Assembly: GCA_004556745.1 (NCBI GenBank)
Contig: SFFY01000052.1
Coordinates: 1-15,421 of the forward strand
Length of the DNA stretch: 15,421 bases
From: Bacteroidales bacterium
GTDB taxonomy: Bacteria; Bacteroidota; Bacteroidia; Bacteroidales; Bacteroidaceae
Reading direction: 5' to 3'
In this document: positions 1 to 6,139 of the stretch, piece by piece
Position numbering within the stretch: position 1 is the first letter of the stretch
Layout of the letters: each line of letters opens with the position of its first letter
Position numbers and translations under genes: made by a program
The notes under the pieces: model-generated
What the model saw: the letters and a program-made list of their open reading frames with translations, nothing else
What the model was told of the DNA's origin: nothing
Database searches by the model: none

Positions 1-841
1 CAATGAGGGCTACGTCGGAGATGGTGTGGTGGGGACTGCGGAAGGGCCGGCGCAGGAGCAGCGGCGCCTCGGCGCTGGTCAGCCCCAGCACCGAGTGGAC
101 CTGGGTGGCCTCCAGCGCCTCCCGGCGGGTCATGTCGGGCAGGATGGAGGGAAGCCGCTTGGCCAGCATGGATTTGCCCGCGCCCGGCGGCCCCACCATG
201 GCGATATTATGCCCGCCCGCCGCGGCGACCTCCAGCGCCCGCTTGACCGTTTCCTGCCCCTTCACGTCGGCAAAGTCGGGGCAGCCGGCAAGCGGGGCGG
301 GGGGGACCCAGGGCTGCGCCGGAGAGAGGAGAACCTCGCCCTTCAGATGGGCCACCAGCTGCCCCACGTTCTCCACCGGATAGACCGCCGCCCCGCCCGC
401 CAGGGTGGCCTCGGCGGCGGAGGCGGCCGGGACATAGAGGGCGCGCACGCCGGCGCGCCCGGCGGCCAGCGCCATGGGCAGCATACCGGTCACCGGCCGC
501 AGGGAGCCGGACAGGGACAGCTCTCCCACAAAGGCCGCGTCGGGCGCGGGCGGCCGGATCTGCTCCCCGGCGGCCAGGATGCCCACCAGGATGGGCAGGT
601 CGTACACCGTGCCCGCCTTCCGCCGGTCGGCGGGAGCCAGATTCACGGTGATGCGGGAGACGGGAAAGGAGAAGCCGCAGTTTTTGATGGCGGCGCGGAC
701 CCGCTCCCGGGCCTCCTTCACCGCCGCGTCGGGCAGGCCCACGATATCAAAGGCGGGCAGGCCGCCGGACAGGTCGCACTCGGCGGTGGCCTCGTAGCCG
801 GAAACGCCGCTCAGGCCCAGAGAACGCACATGATGGAGCAT
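1..841 (-). CDS. comM: ComM/YifB-family Mg-chelatase-like AAA+ ATPase, 5' part (partial)
   Basis: The minus strand from ATG at 841 is open for 280 codons and runs off the window at base 2, so the C-terminal part is missing (the family is about 500 residues). The N-terminal segment (about residues 1-165, starting MLHHVRSLGLSG) matches the ChlI-like domain, with GLPDAAVKEARERVRAA and ITVNLAPADRRK motifs. A Walker A motif GPPGAGKS lies at residues 217-224, followed by the family's FRSPHHTISD motif near residues 267-276. In Gram-negative transformable bacteria ComM is a hexameric helicase that helps branch migration during natural transformation; YifB homologues elsewhere are often uncharacterised. 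The very high GC content and the sigma-A-type promoter upstream are unlike everything after base 1050, and the wording of the protein suggests a GC-rich Clostridia lineage. Family identity is near certain; presence in the same chromosome as the rest is doubtful. Confidence 0.93.
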   Translation of the reverse strand, partial: MLHHVRSLGLSGVSGYEATAECDLSGGLPAFDIVGLPDAAVKEARERVRAAIKNCGFSFPVSRITVNLAPADRRKAGTVYDLPILVGILAAGEQIRPPAPDAAFVGELSLSGSLRPVTGMLPMALAAGRAGVRALYVPAASAAEATLAGGAAVYPVENVGQLVAHLKGEVLLSPAQPWVPPAPLAGCPDFADVKGQETVKRALEVAAAGGHNIAMVGPPGAGKSMLAKRLPSILPDMTRREALEATQVHSVLGLTSAEAPLLLRRPFRSPHHTISDVALI

Positions 842-925
842 AAGGCGCACCGCCCTTCTTCCGCAATGTCGAGAAAGCGCCGCGGCCAGGCCGCCGCCTG
901 CCGGTATCATGGCCGCTGTGCGGCT

Positions 926-934
926 ATTATACCA
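926..934 (-). promoter_or_regulatory. Extended -10 promoter (sigma-A type) for the comM-like gene
   Basis: On the minus strand the sequence reads TGGTATAAT, a perfect TGnTATAAT extended -10, about 85 bp upstream of the ATG at 841. No good -35 is seen at 17 bp, as is common for extended -10 promoters. This architecture is that of Firmicutes and Proteobacteria, not the TTTG/TAnnTTTG form seen at the other promoters in this window. Confidence 0.6.
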
Positions 935-1032
935 TACTTTTCCGCAAAGGGGAGACGAAATTTTTAAACCGATCATTTTAGCATAATGAGTTTAGTTTGT
1001 AAAGGCGCAATTTAGACGGGCGCGTCCATATT

Positions 1033-1458
1033 TTGTTCTTGTTTAAGAACAATTTTGCAAGATTTGTACGGATTTATGACCCTGAAAATGATACGATTGT
1101 AGAATTTATATCCAACAACTTCGAAGTCAGTGCAGCAGAAATAGCCAATTTGTATCGACACCGTTGGGATATAGAAGTATTCTTCAAATGGATTAAACAG
1201 AACATCACGGTCAAGAACCTTTGGGGATATTCCGAAAACGCTGTTAAGATTCATCTTTGGACTGCTATCATATCCTACCTGATGGTAGCGAGAATAAAGG
1301 CGGATTATGAATGCCCTTATTCAATAACCGAAGTGGCAACCTTGATTCGAATCTCTGCAATGGAAAGAACCGACCTGCGGTCTTTACTTACCAAACAGGA
1401 CTCGTCAATCAATTCAAACCAAAATGTCAAAGAACGCTCTTTATTTGATGATCTCTAA
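1033..1458 (+). pseudogene. IS4-family transposase, 5'-truncated remnant
   Basis: The C-terminal third of a DDE transposase. It contains the IS4 signature Y-(2)-R-(3)-E-(6)-K exactly: Y41, R44, E48, K55 within YRHRWDIEVFFKWIKQN, so the catalytic Glu of the DDE triad is present. The two catalytic Asp residues that lie upstream in this family are absent because the gene is cut. Similarity to the family is clear from about residue 9 (RFVRIYDPEND); the residues before it, and the TTG at 1033, look like chance reading into foreign sequence, with an in-frame TAA at 1000-1002. Intact Bacteroides relatives are about 400 residues and end in a similar acidic 'LFDDL' tail, as here. The base composition is AT-rich, unlike both flanks. 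It cannot be active by itself. The break coincides with the composition change near 965-1050. Confidence 0.88.
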
Positions 1459-2254
1459 ACTAACGCGATTTTATCGCACCAGTAGTAATACAGAAATTAA
1501 GAGATGGGGTATCATTGTTATTCAATCAATTCCCAAGGGGCAACTCCAAACAGGCAAACAGCTTTACGAGGATTTATTACGATACAAGTCTATTATGGAC
1601 GGTAATATATTCTGTGAGTTGATTAATGTGGTTGATAAGAATGACTTTGAGGTAGCTTTATCTCAGATTCTTTCAAAATTGGAAGAAGGGGACATACTAA
1701 CAATTCACATAGAAGCGCATGGCTCTGATGATGGAATTGCTCTTTTTTCCGGTGAAATAGTTGAATGGAAAGATTTTTATGATTTAATCCGTCCTATCAA
1801 TATTGCTCTTGGTCATTTATTATTTATCGTAATGGCTATGTGCAGCAGTATAGCTATGATTTCAAATATAAATATAGAGGAGAGGGCACCTTATAGAGCT
1901 TTCATATGCACCACCAGAGAAATGTATCCAGATGAATTATACGAGGGTTTCCTATCTTTTTATGAGAAGTTCTGTAATTTATTGGATGTCTTCGGGGCTA
2001 TGACAGCTCTGCAAAATGAGATTCGTGATGAAAATGGACACTCGCCGTTTCAATTACTCTCAGCAGAGAGTGTATTTGATGAGACTTTAAGCACCAAAAG
2101 AAATATTGATGATATATGTATTAATCAGTTAAATCGAATGGGAGAACCTATATCTATAGAAAATCTTGAAAGAATGCGCTGTCAAGTCCGCGAATTGTTT
2201 GTGGATTTGCATTCGAAGTACTCGGATTATTATAACTTCAGAGATTTATATTAA
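1424..2254 (+). CDS. Caspase-like (clan CD, CHAT/C14-type) cysteine protease candidate
   Basis: A 276-residue AT-rich protein with no signal peptide or membrane segment. The order of strands and motifs fits a caspase-haemoglobinase fold: a first strand WGIIVIQSIP (residues 28-37), a hydrophobic strand ending in His-Gly (ILTIHIEAHG, H99-G100), then 40 residues later a strand ending in Cys (LLFIVMAMCSS, C140). The hhhh-x-HG and hhhh-A-x-C patterns are the clan CD catalytic dyad. The residues after about 200 form a mostly helical C-terminal part of unknown role. The ATG at 1424 lies inside the end of the transposase gene (34-bp overlap); ATG 1448 is an alternative, and the native start may have been lost when the IS inserted, since homology-like sequence starts only around residue 24. 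Bacterial caspase-like proteases often act in phage defence or programmed death, but no partner gene is visible here. Fold assignment is inferred from motifs only. Confidence 0.6.
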   Translation: MSKNALYLMISKLTRFYRTSSNTEIKRWGIIVIQSIPKGQLQTGKQLYEDLLRYKSIMDGNIFCELINVVDKNDFEVALSQILSKLEEGDILTIHIEAHGSDDGIALFSGEIVEWKDFYDLIRPINIALGHLLFIVMAMCSSIAMISNINIEERAPYRAFICTTREMYPDELYEGFLSFYEKFCNLLDVFGAMTALQNEIRDENGHSPFQLLSAESVFDETLSTKRNIDDICINQLNRMGEPISIENLERMRCQVRELFVDLHSKYSDYYNFRDLY

Positions 2255-2395
2255 ATTGTGACTATTTTTGTCCGAAAGTCCGAAGAATCCGACGGTGAAG
2301 AACCCAAACTGGGAGGAGGCTCTGTAAATTAAGATATAAAATGTTAATAAGACAAAAGATTTTCGGGCATATTTCGGACAAGCCGAGGGTCTTAA

Positions 2396-2430
2396 AATGA
2401 AATAAGTCACTGAATATCAGCGACTTATTT
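2396..2430 (-). terminator. Hairpin terminator after tRNA-Phe
   Basis: A 9-bp perfect stem, AAATAAGTC at 2400-2408 pairing with GACTTATTT at 2422-2430, continues after one A/C mismatch into CTGA/TCAG around an ATA loop. On the minus strand it is followed by TTTCATTTT. It lies 12 bp beyond the tRNA 3' end. Confidence 0.7.
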
Positions 2431-2441
2431 TCGGATTTCTG

Positions 2442-2514
2442 TGGTGCCACCAGGAATCGAACCGGGGACACAAGGATTTTCAGTCCTTTGCTCTACCAAC
2501 TGAGCTATGGCACC
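2442..2514 (-). tRNA. tRNA-Phe (anticodon GAA)
   Basis: Read on the minus strand, a 73-nt cloverleaf: acceptor stem GGTGCCA/TGGCACC, D-arm GCTCAGTTGGTAGAGC, anticodon loop CTGAAAA with GAA, T-loop TTCGATT, discriminator A. The 3' CCA is not encoded (next base is C then A-G). The T-stem CCCGG/CCTGG has one C-U mismatch at the middle pair. The accessory DNA with the IS remnant and the caspase-like gene starts directly beyond its 3' end, which is a common integration position for islands. Confidence 0.96.
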
Positions 2515-2530
2515 GTGCTGTTTTGCGATG

Positions 2531-2561
2531 CAAAAGTAGAGATAATTTTCTTTGCGGCAAA
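2531..2561 (-). promoter_or_regulatory. Bacteroidetes promoter for tRNA-Phe
   Basis: On the minus strand, TTTG (2558-2561), a 19-bp spacer and TACTTTTG (2531-2538) match the Bacteroidetes consensus TTTG-N19-TAnnTTTG in every position. It lies 17 bp upstream of the mature tRNA 5' end. Confidence 0.85.
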
Positions 2562-2701
2562 GGGCAAAGGGCATTTTTTTACGTGAAAGTTGAAAAAAGA
2601 GGGGAAAATGCTGCTTGTTTCGTAAAAAAAGAGGCAACTTTGCGCTTGTGTGCGACTTTTTGAAGCGCACACGATGATTGCACATACTTTATATATATAA
2701 G

Positions 2702-3601
2702 ATGAAAAGCTTTAATTCTCGTTTCAACCTTTCGGATTTGGCGGCGCGGCAGACGGGCAGCCTGATTGATTGCGGCCTGTCGGAGGACGTGCTTGTTGTG
2801 GACCAGCTGACCGCGGGGCTGTTTTCGGAGCAAACCTTGCAGCTGGGTTTTATCGTTTACGTGTTTTGCAGTAAAGGCAGCGCCGAATTCTCGCTCAATG
2901 CCAAAGCCTACGAATTGCGGCCGGGCGACCTGCTGATTAGTTTCGGCAACCAAAGGTTTAAGGATTGCCGCGCTTCGGAGGATTTCGAGGGAAAGATGAT
3001 GCTTATTTCGCAGCAGTTTTCGAAGGATAGCATCGTGGGGCTGAAACATCTCTGGCCCTATCTGCTGTTCCTCATGGAGCACCCCGTGCTGCACCTCGAC
3101 GAGGCGGAGCAGAAATGGCTGTTCGACTGCTACGGCATTCTGATTAAACGCCTGACGAACAGCCGCGGCCACCGTTTCCTGCGCGATTTTATCCTCTCGC
3201 TCAACAAGGCTTTCTATTTCGATATCTGCAACCTGCTCGGCTCGCGCCTGCCCGATGTTGCAAAAGAGGGCAAAAACCGTTCCTACATTATTTTCGACCG
3301 CTTTATGCGCCTGCTTTCGGATAATTTCCGCCGCGAGCGCAACGTGGCGTGGTACAGCCAGCAGATCGGCGTCACGCCCAAGCACCTCTCGGAGGTGGTG
3401 AAGAACGTGAGCGGCCGCACCGCCAGCTATTGGATTACGAGTTTCGTGCTGATGGAACTCAAGTCGCTCCTGCGCAACACGTCGTACTCTGTGAAGGAGA
3501 TTGCCGACAACATGAACTTTTCCAGCCAAAGCTTCTTGGGCAAATATTTCAAGAATGCCACCGGCATTTCGCCGTCGGAGTTTAGGCAGAGTAATGAATA
3601 G
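2702..3601 (+). CDS. AraC-family transcriptional regulator
   Basis: A 299-residue protein starting at ATG 2702 (MKSFNSRF); an in-frame TTG at 2678 gives only eight extra residues with no support. The N-terminal half (about 20-165) looks like a cupin-like sensing domain (FIVYVFCSKGSAEFSLNAKA, then ELRPGDLLISFG). The C-terminal 95 residues hold two helix-turn-helix motifs of the AraC type: VAWYSQQIGVTPKHLSEVVK and YSVKEIADNMNFSSQSFLGKYFKNATGISPSEFR, the latter carrying the family's 'F.s.s.F...FK...G.sP.eFR' signature. This is a DNA-binding transcription regulator; its target and ligand are not visible. The next gene starts 21 bp downstream on the same strand, so the two are likely co-transcribed. 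No convincing TTTG/TAnnTTTG promoter was found directly upstream. Confidence 0.92.
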   Translation: MKSFNSRFNLSDLAARQTGSLIDCGLSEDVLVVDQLTAGLFSEQTLQLGFIVYVFCSKGSAEFSLNAKAYELRPGDLLISFGNQRFKDCRASEDFEGKMMLISQQFSKDSIVGLKHLWPYLLFLMEHPVLHLDEAEQKWLFDCYGILIKRLTNSRGHRFLRDFILSLNKAFYFDICNLLGSRLPDVAKEGKNRSYIIFDRFMRLLSDNFRRERNVAWYSQQIGVTPKHLSEVVKNVSGRTASYWITSFVLMELKSLLRNTSYSVKEIADNMNFSSQSFLGKYFKNATGISPSEFRQSNE

Positions 3602-3622
3602 TAAACACACATCTAATATATT

Positions 3623-5647
3623 ATGAAATTTCACAGTATCGCTTCTTTTGCTTTGCTGCTGATGTCCTTGGCGGCATGCCATAAAGGGCACGATTCTTCT
3701 GAGGATCGTGCCCTTACCGATAGTTTGCTACACCAGACGGCCGACATTCTTTTCACCGACCCGCGCAAGGCGGACTCTCTCTATGCCGACATGCAGCGGC
3801 AGGTGACGGACAGTTCCGCTTATTATCGCCTCGCGCTCTATCGCGCCACGGCGGCGCAGCGCCTCGGCGACACCTTGGCCTTGGGCAAGGCGGGCGACCG
3901 CGTGCTGCGCTGGGCAGCGGCGAACGATTCGGACCTTGCCGGGCAGGTGTGGAACCACCGGGCTGTGGGCGAGGTGCTTTACGGCCGTCCCGATTCGGCG
4001 TATGCGTGCCTCGCTAAGGCGTTCGATTATATGGATGGCAGCCGCAAGACCAAGAGCCTGCTGCCCGTATGCATCAACCTTGCCGACATGGCGCAGAAGA
4101 AGGGCGATATTCCCAAGTCGGCCTATTATTACCATTACACCCTGCTCCTTGCCGATTCGCTTAATGTGCCAAACATTTACGGCGCAGTGTATGCTGGACT
4201 GGCGCAAACTTACCTCGAGCTGGGCAACTTTCGCGAAGTGAGCCGCTTCCTCGACCTCGCTGAGCGCTACATCGACCAAGAGCCGATTCAGACGCGCCTC
4301 TTCTACTACATGACGCGCGGCAACTGTATGTACTACGAGCGCCGGTATGAGGAGGCGCACCGCAGCTTCGATGTTTCCTACGAACTTGCTTCGGGCTTTA
4401 AGGACGACTTGCAGCTGCTCCAAGTGGAGGCAAACCTTACGGAGGTATGTTTGGCAGAAAACAGGCTTGCCGAGGCACGCACTTACGTAGACCGCGCTTT
4501 GGGACGCTTGAAGAAAATGGCTTTTGTCGACCCCGGTGTCCGCTTTTACGTGGAAAGCCTTAACGAAGATTTGAAGATGGCAGAACACCCCGCCATGCTT
4601 GAAACGCCCGCCATCGAACCGGCAAATGAAGCCGTCAAGTTTTGTCCGCCGCGCTACATTTCGCTCCATTATCGCCGCCTCGCCGAGCATTTCGCCAACC
4701 ACGGACGCTGGGAAAAGGCATATAGATATGGCCGTCTTGCAGAAAGCTATGCAGACTCTGTGCGCAACCGCCAGATGGTGAGCAACGTAATAGAAATGGA
4801 GCAGCGCTACGAGCGCGACACCACCTATCTCAGCCAGCGTTTTCTCATTGCCGACTATCAGAAGAAAGCCACGCAGCAGCGTTTCACCATTGTCGTGGGG
4901 CTGCTCTCGGTGGCCATTATTGCACTGGTCTTTCTCTTTGCCTTCCTTTGGTGGCGGCGGCGTGCGGAAACCCGCTTCAAGCAGCAGCGCGAGGTGGTGG
5001 CGCATCTGCGCATGGGCATTGTGCGCAACCGCTTGTCGCCGCACTATATTTCCAACGTGCTCGGCACGCTTGTGCCCAAAATCCGCCAGTATCCCGAGTT
5101 GGCAGATACTACGGATTTGCTCATCGACGTGCTGCGCGGCAACCTCATGGCCTCAGCGCAGGAATGCGTTGCGCTGGAAGACGAGATAGCCCTCGTGCGG
5201 GATTATGTGCAGTTGCACGAATATACCCACAACCCCTCGCCTACGGTGGTGTGGAAGATTGACGAAAGCATCGACCGCTCTCGCCCCGTGCCCTCCATGT
5301 GCCTTGAAATTCCCGTAGAGAATGCTTTGAAGCACGCTTTTCCGCAGCCCTCGGCCGAGGACACTATTGAGGTTTGTATCGGCGAGGAAGACGGCGCGAT
5401 AGTCATCAGCGTGGCTGACAACGGTTGCGGCTGCGGCGCTGCGGGCGTGAAGCGCACGGGACGCGACACGGGTTCGGGCTTGCGAATGCTCGGCGCAATC
5501 ATCGCCTTGATGAACGAAAAGAATCGCCAGCCTGCCTCCTTTGAACTCGTCAATGCCGCCGGCGGACAGTCGGGCACCACGGTGCGCTTCCGCTTCCCCA
5601 AAGGCTATTCCCTCGAAGCTCAATCCCCTCCCGTTTTGAGTGAGTAG
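3623..5647 (+). CDS. Lipoprotein-type TPR sensor histidine kinase, LytS/YehU-like
   Basis: A 674-residue protein. Residues 1-19 are a lipoprotein signal with lipobox LAAC (Cys19). Residues about 30-400 are helical repeats of TPR type (for example AGLAQTYLELGNFREVSRFLDLAERY near 191-216), expected outside the inner membrane. A membrane helix lies at 421-444 (FTIVVGLLSVAIIALVFLFA) followed by RRR. The kinase part resembles the His_kinase/LytS family: the H-box LSPHYISN with His474, an N-box PVENALKHAF (Asn567), DNGCG (599-603) and a glycine motif TGSGLRML (616-623). The usual Q-x-N-P-H-F-L-F-N of the family is changed to R-x-S-P-H-Y-I-S-N. Such kinases normally pair with a LytTR response regulator, which is not next to it; the AraC gene 21 bp upstream is the probable partner. 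The TAG stop lies inside the GTAGGGGCG repeat motif. Confidence 0.9.
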   Translation: MKFHSIASFALLLMSLAACHKGHDSSEDRALTDSLLHQTADILFTDPRKADSLYADMQRQVTDSSAYYRLALYRATAAQRLGDTLALGKAGDRVLRWAAANDSDLAGQVWNHRAVGEVLYGRPDSAYACLAKAFDYMDGSRKTKSLLPVCINLADMAQKKGDIPKSAYYYHYTLLLADSLNVPNIYGAVYAGLAQTYLELGNFREVSRFLDLAERYIDQEPIQTRLFYYMTRGNCMYYERRYEEAHRSFDVSYELASGFKDDLQLLQVEANLTEVCLAENRLAEARTYVDRALGRLKKMAFVDPGVRFYVESLNEDLKMAEHPAMLETPAIEPANEAVKFCPPRYISLHYRRLAEHFANHGRWEKAYRYGRLAESYADSVRNRQMVSNVIEMEQRYERDTTYLSQRFLIADYQKKATQQRFTIVVGLLSVAIIALVFLFAFLWWRRRAETRFKQQREVVAHLRMGIVRNRLSPHYISNVLGTLVPKIRQYPELADTTDLLIDVLRGNLMASAQECVALEDEIALVRDYVQLHEYTHNPSPTVVWKIDESIDRSRPVPSMCLEIPVENALKHAFPQPSAEDTIEVCIGEEDGAIVISVADNGCGCGAAGVKRTGRDTGSGLRMLGAIIALMNEKNRQPASFELVNAAGGQSGTTVRFRFPKGYSLEAQSPPVLSE

Positions 5648-6055
5648 GGGCGTTTATAATAAGTTGGCTGTGGCACTAGCTTTGCAAAGTGCATGCTGGA
5701 TGCGCCGAAATGCCTGCGCCGAATGGGATAATGGTTGGGGCGGGCTGTAAGCCCAATTGCTGCCCATAGCCCGGGGCAACGCCCTGGGGGAAAGTTTGCC
5801 GCGATCATTACATTCGGCATTTTTGCGCCAGCGCAAAAATGCCACGCGCTCCAAGCGCGTAACCCCAAACGCAATGCCACGGGGCGTTGCCCCTCATAAA
5901 GCAGGTTGCTCTTACAGAGCGCAACACTTTAATCAATGAAACCGTCGTCCCTCGGGCGTTGCCCGGGGCTATGGGCAACATTTGGGCTTACAGCCCGCCC
6001 CAATTATAGACCCATTCGATACACACGGCGGGCGTTTTACAAAACGCCCCTACTC
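5642..6055. repeat. 414-bp nested palindromic noncoding element
   Basis: The stretch between the kinase gene and the next terminator is a structured repeat rather than a gene. Its ends are 14-bp perfect inverted repeats, GAGTAGGGGCGTTT at 5642-5655 and its complement at 6042-6055. Inside are two 63-nt inverted arms (5721-5783 and 5955-6017) that match at about 55 of 63 positions, with most mismatches in one 7-bp patch. The centre holds perfect hairpins: GGCATTTTTGCGC with its complement at 5816-5843, ACGCGCT/AGCGCGT at 5844-5860, and GGGGC/GCCCC at 5881-5893; another imperfect one is at 5905-5925. The right end also contains GGGCGTTTT-AC-AAAACGCCC (6034-6053). No open reading frame with a protein-like composition is present. 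It resembles a MITE or REP-type element that could be moved by enzymes encoded elsewhere; no target duplication could be identified with confidence. Confidence 0.75.
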
Positions 6056-6062
6056 GTCACAC

Positions 6063-6108
6063 AAAAAAAACCTCGGGTTGCGCGGCGCATTGCCGGCGCA
6101 ACCCGAGG
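6063..6108 (-). terminator. Strong intrinsic terminator of the 786-aa secreted protein gene
   Basis: A 13-bp perfect stem, CCTCGGGTTGCGC at 6071-6083 pairing with 6096-6108, followed on the minus strand by eight T (A8 at 6063-6070 on the plus strand). It lies 32 bp beyond the stop codon of the minus-strand gene. Confidence 0.9.
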
Positions 6109-6139
6109 TCGTTTGTTTATCGGTTAATGGGTTCGCTGT

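Noticed and set aside
26..967. Plus-strand open frame of 313 codons over the comM region
   Set aside because: Gly/Arg/Gln-rich translation with no domain; the minus strand encodes comM with clear Walker A and family motifs.
2272..2294. Three copies of TCCGA(A) as an operator
   Set aside because: The copies are short, unevenly spaced and not linked to any promoter.
2262..2471. Short minus-strand open frame overlapping tRNA-Phe
   Set aside because: It runs through the tRNA gene and its terminator and has no protein-like features.
2684..2691. TACTTTAT as the -7 box for the AraC gene
   Set aside because: The spacing to the nearest TTTG is 22 bp and transcription would start only a few bases before ATG 2702.
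3728..5044. Open frame of 438 codons on the minus strand
   Set aside because: It is antisense to the TPR part of the kinase gene and shows no domain.
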